Below the pieces are notes generated by a model. The model made no database searches, was not told where the DNA came from, and was given only the letters and a program-made list of their open reading frames with translations. From Dactylonectria macrodidyma (Eukaryota; Ascomycota; Sordariomycetes; Hypocreales; Nectriaceae): 64,000 bases of DNA. The DNA lies in NCBI GenBank assembly GCA_020744425.1, contig JAGMUV010000007.1:620001-684000 (forward strand), in the 5' to 3' direction. A program made the translations under genes and the position numbers. Within the stretch, counting starts at the first letter, position 1. Every line of letters starts with the position of its first letter. Below are positions 45,756-57,847 of this stretch, in pieces.

Positions 45756-48650
45756 GGCACGTGATTGTGGCGGTTCGGTGTAGTTGGAGTTTGCTGTAGA
45801 TTACCTATTATCTGTTGCATTGTGAATCACTAGATTTAGACCCCCTAGCTGGGGAGGAATGCTACTGTTGAGTGGCGGGTTTGTTCGGTAATTGACATGT
45901 TGATCCCATTTGCGCGCTAGAACCAATTGCCATTAGCAGGCGCTTGTCACCTATGTGCATCGCTTAGGGTCAACGTCAACCTCCCTGTTAAGGGGCGATA
46001 CGGGACCTTTTACGAGGGCAAGTCGATGCGCGTTCGAGACCATAATGGATGTCATCGTCTTACCCATGCGAGCATGCAAGGTTAGATCCTGGTTCCGGGG
46101 TCCTGAGAAATCGAACAAAGACCGACGGAAAATATATCAACTGTGATTGACTAGGCCCGTGTGATAGTTGCGCGTCAAGTATTTCAGCAGAGGCTGGTGT
46201 AATTCGCACCGGAACGAGCTAGTAGCGGAACAGTGTGTTCGGCAGTCACCTGTTTCAGATATTATCTCGGTACTTCTGTTTGGTTATGTGTGCGCCAGAG
46301 CAAGGCTTGGTTGTTTAGAGACCTGCAGTAAGCTCACATATCCAGTACTTCGCTAGAGCGAAAATACGAGCGAGGGAGAACCTGCGCTTTGCAATGGACA
46401 CGACTAGGGTGGATCTGCGGTCGATGTTGACAGGGCTGGAAGATGATTGCATACGTACTCTATTGGTTGGGTGATGAAACTCGAGCTACATGCTGACGGG
46501 GGACGGTAAGCGAAACTGAACACATCACAACAGAGAAGAGTTGACTGCAGCATGAACAACGTCATGACTGAGAGTTCCAGTCTGTGTTCCACAGTCTCGC
46601 ATTAGTCTTAGCCTGTGAACGTGATACGAGCATTTAGCACACGAGATGCCCAGTCAGCTAGCATCGCAGGAGCATGTTCCCCTATCTGCAGACGGATTAT
46701 AAGTTAGCGCATTTTTGGCCTTCGTATTGTCCAATTTGCGGCCGTCATGACGTTCTCGTCAAGCTCCATTTGCATCAGGCGCCAAGAGCCAAAAAATACA
46801 ACTAGGAAAGGGAAAAAAAAATCAAAATCGGACACGAAGTCTGTGTATGAGCGAGGCTAGTCAGAGACAAGGCGCGACAGATGCCATTTCTCGCTTTCAC
46901 TAAAAAGGGCATTTTCTGAAGCGATGTTTGCTTGCGGAACGAGTGGATCCAGCGGCATCTTTTCCCCCGACACTCTTCTCTCCCATCCATTCGTATGCCG
47001 ATAAGCGTCAGCGGCGCCAAGTCCCACCTGTCTTGCTTTGAACTTGTGTCTGGATATCAGGGATGGCCGAACCTGTCATGTCTCGCGGTCGCGTGCCTCA
47101 GGCGGCCTGCATGCGCTGGAACGGGAACGTACGGAGTAGAGAGTTTCTCCCCCAAGCATTAGGCTTGGCTACCTTTGCACCCACTCCCTCATTTAAACCA
47201 ATTTTTTTTTTGCCCTTCTCCGCTGTATCAATGCGCAACGAAACGTTTTTTCGCCCATGCTGTGCCGGTCCCACGTGCGGCTGCCCCGAGAATTTTCAAA
47301 CTCCGTTCCGTGCCAGCCGCTGTCCGCATGGGGAAGAAAAGTTAGAAACAAAGAGGGAAAATGCAGGAATTGAATTTGTAAGTCGTCATAGGTTTGCGCC
47401 AAACGTGGCCCCGGCAGCGCCTGCAAGTAGTCGTCAGGATGCATGCAGCGTCCACGCCCGCTGTTAGACCTTTTTCCTCATGGCCTGCAGCACTGTGACA
47501 AGTCTCCCTAGCATGAAAGCGGGAGACGCCAGCAAAGGTCCGGTTGGCTCTGGGCCAGTCGACCAGTGAACGCCCAGAGTCTGGCCTGCTTCGGGGGTTA
47601 CTGTAATCAAGATTGACATCCATGCAGCGCATCTGCACCCAGTCTCCAGAAGCAAGGATATGTGCCAGTCAACGCTAGCTCCACAGCCACTTCTCACTCC
47701 GTCCTCCCCAGGGCCAGTGCAGTGGAGTTTTCCAAGGCCCCAAGACGGATATCGGCCCCTCCCCAATTCCCTAGCCATTCACCGGGCACTTTAGGGGCTG
47801 TTTTTGGTCGAGTTGGTGGCCTTTCTTCGCCCCCTTTCACCTTCTTGTGCTCTGTCCCCTCTGTGGTCACCGTGCACAGCACCCTGGCTCGCTATTCTGA
47901 GGAGTTCTCGAGTCCTGTCTGGTCCACCGCCACCCGCCGCCAAACCTCCGGGACGTGGCTGACGGACCACTGACGAGGATAACAATTTCTGCCCTGCTCC
48001 TTGTTTCGAGGTCACCGTTTGCGTGCGCCCTGCTCGGTGCTCCTTTGATTTGCGCACCGCCCCAGCACGCGCCTCAACGCATTTCCCCAGCGCCCCTTCC
48101 TTCCACTGTCATCCTCCTTCCTGGATCCTCGCGCCACAGTAGTGAGCACAGTCCGCTCCGTTCCCATTCCCACGGTCCAACCCGTCCGCTGCCCACGTTT
48201 TTACTGGACCCGGATAGCAGCCATGGCCCTGCAGCACACGGTCAGCCCGCCCAAGTGCCCCACCCTCATGCGCCGTGGCACAGTGTCAATATCAGCATCG
48301 CAATATCCCGTCACTCAACCCAACTTCTCAAGCCCTGCCAGTCGTCTCCGCGTCACTTCACCCCCCTCCCCTCCTACCCCTACCCCCTGTCGTCCCATCT
48401 TTCCCTGTCATCTCCTCGACAGCGGGCAGCCTTCCTTTTCTCCAACTCTTCTTGGCTCCATCCGCATCTTTTGTTCTTTTTTTTCCTCTTCTCCGTTGCG
48501 TCTTGTCCAGTTGGTTGTTCGTTTGGCGACAATCGCGCGCTTCGGGTCCTGATCGCATTTTGTGCATCACATCCACTCGCTCTCCCGAAACCCGGATCTC
48601 CTTCTCTCCATTCGACTCCCGCCTCTCGTCCCCCTGTGGAGTATGCAATA
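45756..48650. other. Long intergenic region with pyrimidine-rich leader
   Basis: 2.9 kb without a recognised gene. The part from about 47650 to 48650 is C/T-rich on the plus strand (long CCCCTCC, CTTTTC runs), the usual composition of promoters and leaders of strongly expressed fungal genes, and leads into the glycosyltransferase start codon. Open frames there are side effects of the few A residues. Confidence 0.55.
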
Positions 48651-49956
48651 ATGTTTGGAAATGTACGATCCAACAAGCCGGCGGTGCTCGCTTTGGCCGC
48701 CGTCGTCTTCCTCGCCGCCTTCGTTGGCTTGGCCTTCAACCACATGGAGCCTTGGAAGGGCAATGAAGACGAGTGAGTCCTCCTCTATCTTGACCGAGAT
48801 TTCCACCTCGTGCTCTGCCTCGCCACTTTCACCCCAATTGTCGGGTTGCGCAGGAGTTTTCTCGCTTGATCATTTGCTAATTCGTCTTCCCTATCGCCAG
48901 TGTCAATTTCGATATCCCTGCGACTCCCGACGCCCCCAAGTCCCCACCGCATGTGACCGATTCCGCGTTGATCAAGGCCTACATCGAGCGCATGATGAAG
49001 TCGACGGTCAAGGTCGACACGAGGATGTACTATCCATTTGGCGCCTTTGCCTCGGAGTTCTCCGAGGACCCCTATTGGAGAAAGCCCCTCGGCGAAAAGC
49101 TGTGCATCATCGATTTGGATAGTCGCACGTTCGATGCCCCTGGCCAGGCCTTCGCCAAGGAGGGCATGAGCTGGAGCCGTCCCTCTGAGATTCATGGCCT
49201 GTCCACTGGCGTCATCAACCATTGGGCTTATGGTGTGTTCCAACCGCTTCACTTTACGATGCTTTTGCTGACCTCTTCACAGCCAAGATCCACGGTTACA
49301 AGTACTACTACATCGATATCGACGGCTACGATGACCGACGTGACTCCTGGAAGAAGCCTACCATTCTGGCCAAGATCCTCAAGAAGCATGATGCTTGCAT
49401 CTACTTGGACTCTGACGCCATCTTCCACCACATGGATCTTCCCTTCGAGTGGCTCATGAACTACTGGAACCTCAACCCGGGCACCAACTCGCTCGCCCTT
49501 GCCGCTGATCCTTCGCATAAGAACAACCAGGACAAGTTTGGCAAGGTTTACCTCAACACTGGCTTCATTGTTGCCCAAAACAACGATAAGACCTTTGAGA
49601 TTTTCGACGAGTGGGACGCCTGTGCCGAGGATGGTGGCAAGCATCCCGACTGCGTGGACTTCCGAAACAACCGCCCCGGTAAGCCTACCGATCAAGGTGG
49701 GTTCGGAACCTATATTCGCTACGACTACCCCAAGGACATCAAGGAACTGCCCTGCACCGAGGCGAATGGTTTCCCTGAGAGCCACTCAGGCTGCGAGGGC
49801 AAGTTTATCAAGCATCTCTGGACCGGCAAAAAGGACTGGATCAAGATCGCTGTGGGTGGCCAACTCCCTGGCGACCTTCTCGAGGAGTTCCAAAAAGACT
49901 TCCTCGCCTCCAAGAAGGACTTTTACATGACCGAAAAGGAGCTCATGTCCACCTAA
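48651..49956 (+). CDS. Golgi glycosyltransferase, GMA12/MNN10-like (GT34)
   Basis: Predicted 375-aa type II membrane protein of the alpha-1,2-galactosyl / alpha-1,6-mannosyltransferase group, expected to extend glycans in the Golgi. Exons 48651-48772, 48901-49232, 49283-49956; introns of 128 and 50 bp. A short cytosolic segment (MFGNVRSNK) is followed by one membrane anchor (PAVLALAAVVFLAAFVGLAF), a stem, then the catalytic domain with YKYYYIDIDGYDDRRDSWKK, the metal-binding DSD motif in ACIYLDSDAIF, YLNTGFIVAQNN, and DQGGFGTYIR. The open frame extends more than 200 codons upstream of the Met, but that part is low-complexity leader DNA. Sugar donor unknown. Confidence 0.88.
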
Positions 49957-52690
49957 ACGTTTTTACGAAAGGTCTATTCAAAACAACAAGACGTATATCC
50001 AGAGACGGCTTTGAACTTTAATACTGTATAATACCATCAGGGAGGTGTTTTCGGGAGTGCTACGGTTGCTTAGGGTTCTTAGGAGCGGGAAACTTGGATT
50101 TCCGGCGGTGTGCACGTGGCTTTTGCGCTTCGACAGGCGAGATGGATCTTTACAATGACTCGGTATCTATGACACGAAGCAAATGGAAATCATGGGAGAA
50201 TAGAACTGTTCGTACTTGACGTCAATACACCATACCAAAATCATCATACACCACAAAAAACAATTCGCATCATGGCATCCCAATTGACTAGGAATTACGC
50301 GGCCTACGTTTCAGCCCCCATGAGCCTCGATCATTTCATGTGGGGTCAATAATTTTTAGTTCCTTATTGTTGGAGTACGGCCCAGCCCGCAGTTTGTCGA
50401 GGTCAATGGAACTAGCGCAAACGCAGAGCCGTATGACCTATGGCTTGTCGATCTGCAAAACGAGGCGCCGCCATCTGGAGAAGATGGCAGAGACCCTTGC
50501 GGCAAAGGCGCCAATGACAGGTTCGAGACACACCTGTCACGCCGGTAGCTGGTGTCTCTCAGATTTCCTAATGAGGTCATTGTGCCGAACAGCCAGGGAT
50601 GGGTATGAGAATCAGGTTGGGGTACGTGGAAAATGGGCATGTGAGAGGACAAAGATGTGGCTGTCTTTCAGATTCTTGGTAGCATTGCGGGGGCTTGGCT
50701 TGCCTTTTCTGGTGACTGCCACACAACTCACTTTTCTTTGAAGTTCCTGGAACTCGCGCAATTATGGGATCTTGAAAGTCAACAAAGGGATTCGAGCGAC
50801 ATCGCTTCAACATCAGCTTTTGGCTTTTGTTTGTGACCTAGCAATATATCTGCCCTGCTGGCAATGATCCTCGTGTCTCATGTATGTACATCATGTCCTG
50901 GCGAGCTGGAGCTGACAGCGGGAGATGTCTAACACGTGAATTAAACTCGATAGTAGGCGCACTATGTCTGTGACACCAACTAAGGATTTTGTCCCTCTTT
51001 ATTTGAAGAAGAGTCAACTACAAACGGTTGGCTATGCCACTTTGCCCCGTTGAAAACAGACGTCGCACGTTACGTTATATACATGCTGCAATTTAAAGCT
51101 AAACATTGGTCGCTCTGAAACGAGAAACATGTCTAAGGTAAAACCTATGTTACAATGTGTTTGATTTTGCCACATCCACGGCTGTGGGTAGCCGCCGATC
51201 AGTGCGACCACGCTCGTCGATGCTCAGTCCCACCGCGGGTTTCAGTAGGAGATCAAACTGAAATCCCTCTGAGCTAAATTTTAAGACAATTTCGGTGTCT
51301 AGTTTTGGTTCTGCTGTGCACGAAATATTGGCGATTCGCTTGAAACAACCACAGCTATAAAGATGTTTGTCACCATCGCTGCGCTTGCAATTATACCGAA
51401 CACGACACCCGTGTTCAAATTGAGGGTGCCAAACCCCGGGCTAATTTCGGGATGCAATGGACAAGCCAGACATAGCTCCAAGATCACGGAGTGTCTGATT
51501 CAAGCGTGATTTTGTCTGTTTTGCTACCACTGTCGACTTGCTTAATTGGGGTGCGTCGACTGGGTCAAACTCTACCTCTACGGAGTCGCCCAATAACCTC
51601 GGTATTCGGCATCCGCTACAAGAGGATTACAGAAATCGCGTAATGCCTGCATTTGCATTTCCTATTAGGGATGTGTCTCTGGTACCACAGGTCGCAGTAA
51701 CAACCTGTTCCCCGGATGTCTATAAGCCTGGGTCCACCCCATGACAAGGAAGATCTGGGGGAGTGGATACAACCACCAGATGATTGTTGCCGAATTAGCT
51801 CCGTTTAGCAACGATGATACTGACTGAACCTGGTGAGAATTGTGTCTTCGTCTACTGATCTGTGGTCCATGCGAAGGGGTTGGAGATCGTTGGGTCTCTT
51901 GTGTTGAAGACGGTCGGAGGTTGAGGTGGACGCATGAAGTAATATTCATCTCCCGAGCCGCTCACTGTCGCAACTCGACAAGGGAATCGGTCATTTAATA
52001 AACGGCCCGTCAAGATGTAGCAGACAAAAGGTGAATCTTCCATACCCGTGATATTCCCATGTGGAGTGCCAGGGCCGGGCGTATTATGTCAACAATAAAC
52101 CTAGATGGATCCCTACTTGGGCACTAGACTGGTAGCTTGTCGCAAGCGACCGAAGGATGGAAATCTGAATTATGTCACCGTCCCTCCCAACAGAGAATAA
52201 CGAAACAGGAATCGACCCTGTGGCGAACGATTGTCGAAGACGCGAAAGAGCGAGTGCTTGGAAATCGAAATGTTGATTCCATCGAGACGTTGCATCGTGT
52301 GATGGCATCAGGACCTCGGCAACTCGGCGGGTGGTGCCCCAAGCCTTTCGCAACGGTCAACTTGCGTCAATGGCTGCCATTGCGTGATTGTATTGGCCGC
52401 AAGATGGAAAATATCTTGCCCTTATAGGCTATTGGTACAAACTGGCGGCAGGCTTTTGGTGACCCCTGGAGGGGGGTTCTTGGGCAGTGGGCGATCAGTA
52501 ATCAATCCCGCCCCCCTCTCCTCTCTCGCCAGCGCTCTGCGGAGCGATTATATACTCGCTCCGAGCACCAACAATTCCGTCCGCGGAACGCCATCTCATA
52601 ACAAATGAATAGAAATTCGCCGACGGTGTTTCTGGGAGTATGTTGGTTCGAATGATGAATTGTTGCATATAAGACCCGAGGGATCTCTAA
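49957..52690. other. Long intergenic region, no gene seen
   Basis: 2.7 kb; only short overlapping frames on both strands without conserved features. No tRNA or repeat identified. The last 200 bp contains the MFS gene promoter (GC-rich CCGCCCCCCTC near 52510). Confidence 0.5.
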
Positions 52691-54446
52691 ATGCCGAGAT
52701 CAGCATCTAGATTGAAAGCTGTAGAGATCCAGATAACACCGACAGCAATAATGACGGTCATCCAAAGCGACAACTCGACCGAAAAGGTGCAAGACGCCGT
52801 CCAGGGCGATCCTCCACGCCTAGACGACTCGGCAACGGAGACAGACATGGAGGTGGGAGAGCAGCAAGACGAGACCACGCGAATCGAGGATGCGGACCAA
52901 GTAGAGTGGGAGAACGCCCCGGAGAACCCTCAAAACTGGCCTGCGTATAAGAAAGTATTGCAGGTCGTCATGCTATCTTCTGCGGCTCTGTTGGCGTAAG
53001 TCAAACCCGGTTCTCGACGCCTCAACATTCGACAACTAACAGCACATCTCCAGATCCATCGGCACTTCCATCATGAGCCCAGCGCGCTCGCAGCTCATGG
53101 CCGAGTTTGACGTCAGCAGCACGATCGCCCTACTGCCACTGACACTATACGTGCTCGCCCTCGGCTTCGGCCCCGTCATTGGCGGGCCGCTCTCCGAGAC
53201 CATCGGTCGGTATCCCATCTACGTGGGCAGCGTGCCTCTAGGTGCTCTCTTCACCACCGGCGCCGGCTTCACGCACAATATCGGTGCATTGTGCTTCCTC
53301 CGCTTCATGGCCGGCCTCTGTTGGGGCCCCGTCTTGGCTGTTGCGTCTGGGTCACTCGTGGAGACGTTTAGACCGAAGAGTAGAGGCCCTGTGTCGGCTG
53401 TCTTTATTTTGATGCCGTTCCTTGGACCTGGACTTGGGTAAGTATCTCTTATCCCAATATGTATTACCGAGTTGTGTTTCTGACTTGACCTAGCCCTGTC
53501 ATAGGATCCTTCGTCGTCAACCGAAAAGACTGGCGCTGGACACAATGGACTCTCGCCTTCCTCGCCGTCTTCACCATGTTCACCACAGCTCTGACACAGG
53601 AGACGTTCCATCCCGTCATCCAACGCCGCCTGGCCAAGAAGCGAGGCGCCAAGATCGAACCATCGCCGCCCTTGGCCGCCCGCATCAAGACCTTCGCCGT
53701 CATCGCCCTCCTACGACCCATCCGCATGCTGGTCGCCGAGCCCATCGTCGGCTTCTTCTGCCTATACGTGTCGGCCGAGTTCGGCACCCTCTTTAGCTTC
53801 TTCGCCGCGGTCCCGTACACTTTTGGCTCCGTCTACCACTTCGCCATGGAGGAGTCGGGCCTGGTGTTTCTGTCCCTCGTCATCGGCTGCTTGCTCGGTC
53901 TCGTCACCATCATCCTCTGCGACGCGCTGCTGTACCGCAAGCGGGCCGCTCAGTTCGGGCTCAGCAGGACGCCGCCAGAGTATCGTCTCTATCCCGCCAT
54001 GTTTGGTAGCGTTGGGCCGCCAGTGGCTCTGTTCTGGTTCGGGTGGAGCGCTCGATCAGGAGTCTCGTGGGCCAGCCCAGCAGCAGCTATGATCGTCTTC
54101 GCCTGGGGCAATCTCTGCATCTTTGTCAGCGCAATCCAGTATATGGTGGACACATATCATGGAAACGTGGTTGCAAGCGCGTCGGCCGCAAACAGCCTCG
54201 CTCGTTACGGTTTCGCGGGCGTGTTTCCCCTGTTTACACTGCAGAGTAAGTTTTCCTCCTTTCCTCTCATAGAAAAATCCAGGTTGCTAACATGATTTAG
54301 TGTACGAGAAATTGGGCATTGACTGGGCAAGCAGTTTGCTTGGATTTATTGCGCTGGCTTTGATGCCAGTGCCGTGGGTGCTCTTCAAGTTCGGTCCAAC
54401 CATCAGAGCCAAGAGTCAGTACGAGACTGTTAAATACGACGAATAA
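52691..54446 (+). CDS. MFS transporter, DHA1 (multidrug/polyamine) type
   Basis: Predicted 528-aa plasma-membrane proton antiporter. Exons 52691-52995, 53054-53437, 53494-54245, 54301-54446; introns 55-58 bp, all in phase. A hydrophilic acidic N-terminus (about 80 residues) ends in the NPQNW motif typical of DHA1. Twelve membrane segments follow; between TM2 and TM3 lies GPLSETIGRYPIYVG (the GxxxDRxGRR-like loop), TM4 contains RFMAGLCWGPVLAVASGSLVETF and TM5 the antiporter-type PFLGPGLGPVIGSF motif completed across an intron. The C-terminal half has GFFCLYVSAEFGTLFSFFAAVPYTF and SASAANSLARYGFAGVFPLF. The substrate is unknown. A second Met 20 codons in (52751) is also a possible start. Confidence 0.92.
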
Positions 54447-54812
54447 AGCGGTAATATTCAGGCGAACCATTTCATCAAGCCCTGTGTGGGCGGATATTAG
54501 CGTATTCTTTGTTTACCTTGTATAATAGACATCAGATCAACAAACGGTCGATCCCATTAGACGGTGCGCATTATTATAGAGATTGGATTAATTAGGCAGA
54601 ACTACAATCATCCTTCCACATCAGAGCTTGAGCACTTTTCGTATCATTTCTAATCAGTTCGCGTAAGACCATCTAGCCCATGATCACCAATATTTTGGGT
54701 AACCTTCTTGGCCATGATTTGCTGCATCCCTCAGAACGCTGTATGCTCGCCATGTGTGTAGCCGAGCTGGGGGGGGGACCAATTCCTCCTACATAGCCAT
54801 GTGTAGATCAAT
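54447..54812. other. Convergent intergenic region
   Basis: 370 bp between 3' ends of the transporter and the pyrophosphatase-like gene; contains a run of nine G (about 54770). Nothing else seen. Confidence 0.5.
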
Positions 54813-56148
54813 CTAAGACCTCGAGGTCTTCTTCGAGAGAATAATTGGGTCGTGATTCTGGTCTAGATAGTGCCAGGTGTCATATATCGCGGGACGCTCC
54901 GCGGAGAAGAGAACCTTGGACTTCTTGGGGATGTTGAAGTGTTCGGTCGCATCCTTACTGTCGACATAGCTCTCCTTCAAGTCTGGGTTGTTCGTGTGGT
55001 TGTAGTTAACCCCGTGATGATTGACTTGGCCGCGCAGGAGCTCTCTCCAGTAATCGTGGCTCTTTTTGACCGTTTTGGCCATGAACTTTTCCTTCTGCCA
55101 TTTGCCGTCAATGACATCCAAGGTGAAGTCGCCTCGAGGAACCTCGTGGTACTAGAACTGAAGTCAGACGGGCCAATGCAGGTAGAATCCGTTGCTTGCT
55201 TACCCTGAGCCAGTGGAAGAAGGCATCGGAAAGTCCAGGCCGATACCTCTCCAGGTCGAAAACGTCTAGGGGTGTTGGCAAAGTACATTATGACCATCAA
55301 AGGGATCCGCGACTTACGATTAACGAGGCCAGCTAGAGGGTCATTCACGTCAATGCCGATGACCTTCCAGTTAGCCACTCTGCCCTATATACAATATTAA
55401 TAAACTTCCTCTTGACGGGTTCGTTCAAAACAGCTGACATCTTTCAGGGCGAGGCCTCCCAGGATCTTGACCTTCTTCACCTGGCCGGTGTGGGCAGTGC
55501 TGTAAAGTCAACACCTCTTGTTCAATTCGTTCGGCTTCGAGTGGCTTACGTTTCGCTAATGTCGAGGAGATCAATGGGTCCATTGCCTCCCGGATGCTTG
55601 GTGAACTCATGCTTGAAGTTGGGGCTCTCCCACGTCTGGGGAATAATCCCGTAATGGAAGGGATACGACTTGTGAGGCCAAACACTCTCGACAAAGCGAG
55701 GCAAGCCCTCCCTGGAAGCGTGCAAGATGGGGTCTGTCGTCCTTGAGCTCAGCATTGTGAAGAAAGGGAGAGCCACAGGGAATCGAACGTACTAAGGGGC
55801 TCATTGCGGCTGATCTCGATCTTTCCGTCTGTCCAGCGGGGAATCTCTACGACGAAGTTGACGATGCGTGTGTCCTTCCTGTTAGGGTAGAGCGGAATGT
55901 CGTGCCAGAAGGAGACAGGCTTGCCGTCCCTCTCGAGCCAAATGCGCCAGTTCTGCGATTTGGTCAGTGATGAGGACTAAACAATCCCAGCTTGTTTGAC
56001 TGCTAACCAAGGTGTTTCGCGCTCCGACTTCCCTCAAGTCGAGCGAGTCATAGTCAAAGTCGCTCTCCTCGTCTCTGGCAACTATAGCAGAGCTGAGAGC
56101 CAGGGCAGGCAGGAGTGCCAATTTTAACAAGGCAGATCCGGCGACCAT
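54813..56148 (-). CDS. Secreted inorganic pyrophosphatase-like protein, metal site degenerate
   Basis: Predicted 337-aa protein with a family I inorganic pyrophosphatase fold behind a signal peptide (MVAGSALLKLALLPALALSSAIVA). Seven exons: 56148-56008, 55952-55793, 55733-55550, 55499-55439, 55384-55318, 55265-55204, 55151-54813; introns 50-59 bp, all in phase. Conserved blocks: FWHDIPLYPN, VVEIPRWTDGKIEISRNEPLNPI, YPFHYGIIPQTWE, TGQVKKVKILGGLAL, NWKVIGIDVNDPLA. The family signature D-x-D-P-x-D reads G-N-G-P-I-D, so two metal-binding Asp are Gly, and a third (the D in TDWK of yeast) is Asn. The fold is kept but classical activity is doubtful. The C-terminal 110 residues exceed the yeast enzyme. 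The frame from 56202 adds 18 residues before the signal peptide and is not preferred. Confidence 0.85.
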
Positions 56149-56873
56149 GGTGTTCAAGTAGGGGGGAGGACTTGGGGGATTGAATTGAGATTTGTAGTTC
56201 ACAGCCTACTGTGTAGATTGCAAGACCAAGAGCAAATGCAAGGTGGGAAAATCCAGCGCTCTTATTCCCAAGATCTAGCCTTTCAGCTTATCAAGACATC
56301 GCAAAGACGGTTAGAGCAGGACGGCATGCATGATGCAGTAGAAGCTTTTTTTGGTTGAGTTATTGCTGCCTTGGGCTTAGGTATTGGGCCAACCATACTA
56401 TTCTTGCTGGTATTTCTTTTTTTATACTCTTTAACTTTAGTGCTACCATGGTCTCTTTCCCTTTAGCAATCAAATTGAGCACTGACTTGGAAACTAGTAA
56501 CTTAACTAAGCTTTGTTTATGCTTGTTTCTCCGACATGCTCGACCGCAAGCGTTGATCAGCCATGACGTTTGGCAGGATGTCAACATCATCAGTGCCTCG
56601 AATTGGACGATTAATATCGCAATTGAACGGGCAAAAAGAAAAAAAAAAAAGGAAAGGAAAGGAAAGCAAAGCATGCACAGAGTTCGCGGTGTCCTTTTCC
56701 ACAGATGGCGAGAGGAGAGATGCTGCATGTGTGATATCACAAACCAGGGATGGGTGAACTTCGACCGTGGCGAACTACGTCACGGACTGAAAGCCAAATG
56801 CAACGTACCAACGTGCATGAGGCACAGAAGATCAAAAAAGAAAATGCGACAAAAGACAAAAAAGATATTTCTG
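56149..56873. other. Intergenic, no gene seen
   Basis: Upstream region of the pyrophosphatase-like gene and flank of the tRNA. Contains an A-rich purine run near 56636-56672 (AAAAGAAAAAA, GGAAAGGAAAGG). No gene. Confidence 0.5.
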
Positions 56874-56962
56874 CGACAGAGACAAGATTCGAACTTGCGC
56901 GGCCGAAGCCAATGCATCACAACATTTCGAGTGCATCCCATTAACCACTCTGGCACTCTGCC
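56874..56962 (-). tRNA. tRNA-Ser(CGA) with an 8-nt intron
   Basis: 89-nt cloverleaf on the minus strand. Acceptor GGCAGAG pairs with CTCTGTC (one G-T), discriminator G. D stem CCA/TGG with loop GAGTGGTTAA. Anticodon stem ATGCA/TGCAT encloses CTCGAAA, anticodon CGA; between the loop and the 3' strand lies an 8-nt insertion, at the canonical intron position one base after the anticodon. The extra arm GGC-TTCG-GCC fits a class II tRNA such as serine. T stem GCAAG/CTTGT with TTCGAAT loop. Reads UCG codons. Confidence 0.9.
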
Positions 56963-57847
56963 TTATATTTGCTGTGTAAGCAGACGGAATTATTTTGCAC
57001 TATGTTGCAATCCACGAATACGGGCACCTCGATGGTGGATCTCAAAGCTCTTTCTCCACTCCTCGCGCTCATCCCCATCGGTGAAACCTAACGGCTGCAT
57101 ACCACGAGTTTACTGATATCAAGCGTCATTTGACAATGCAGGTACAGTGGTTAGGACGGAATTTGCATTCAGGCCTTACATCACATTGCATTCAAGCACA
57201 CAATAGGATTTATGCAGTTGGCAGAATCCCTCGTCAGCGTCTAGAACTGTCAGGCCAAAGCGTGCCATTACCTGCCCAATACTCTCATCAGATTAAGTCA
57301 AAGCCATACAAATCCCACTCTCAACCATCGACGTGTTCCCCAGCGCCCAAGCTACCTTACCTTACCTGACGACGTATTCTGCTGTACAGCAACAATCCTC
57401 GTTAAGCGACCAGACCGTACCCATCGCAAAATCCGATGCCCAATGGCCAGAGATATGTGCCGCTTTTACTAGGCCTCCACCTCGCATGTAAACACCAACA
57501 AACATCCAACCCGTGGCAACCCCGTGGACTTCACCCCAGCGGTTGGGCGTTCGTCAGGTCCGCACCACCCTCGTCACTATTCACAACCCGATGGATCTCA
57601 TGCTTGTCCAGCGGGACATGGGCTCTTTACGTAGAGGGCCACGTCTCTCGTCGTTTGCATTAGCGTTGCTGTCTGTCTCATCAGGTGTCTCTCCAGTGGG
57701 TCTTGGGCAAATCGATGCCGTATTCTAGCCAAGACAGCATATTATCGTGTGTGCTTCTTTGTCTATAAAAGCCGTTCTTCTAGCTAGTGAAGCTCATTCA
57801 TCTTTCTATGAACATAAATGGATATTAATTCGCTTATTTTATCGATA
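56963..57847. other. Intergenic, no gene seen
   Basis: Region between the tRNA and the BTB gene; short frames only. Confidence 0.5.
57762..57773 (+). promoter_or_regulatory. TATA box of the BTB/POZ gene
   Basis: TCTATAAAAGCC lies about 80 bp before the start codon, a strong match to a TATA element in a fitting position. Confidence 0.5.

Noticed and set aside
47955..48650. 232-codon open extension upstream of the glycosyltransferase Met
   Set aside because: Pro/Ser/His-rich text produced by pyrimidine-rich leader DNA; the membrane anchor expected at the N-terminus begins right after the Met at 48651.
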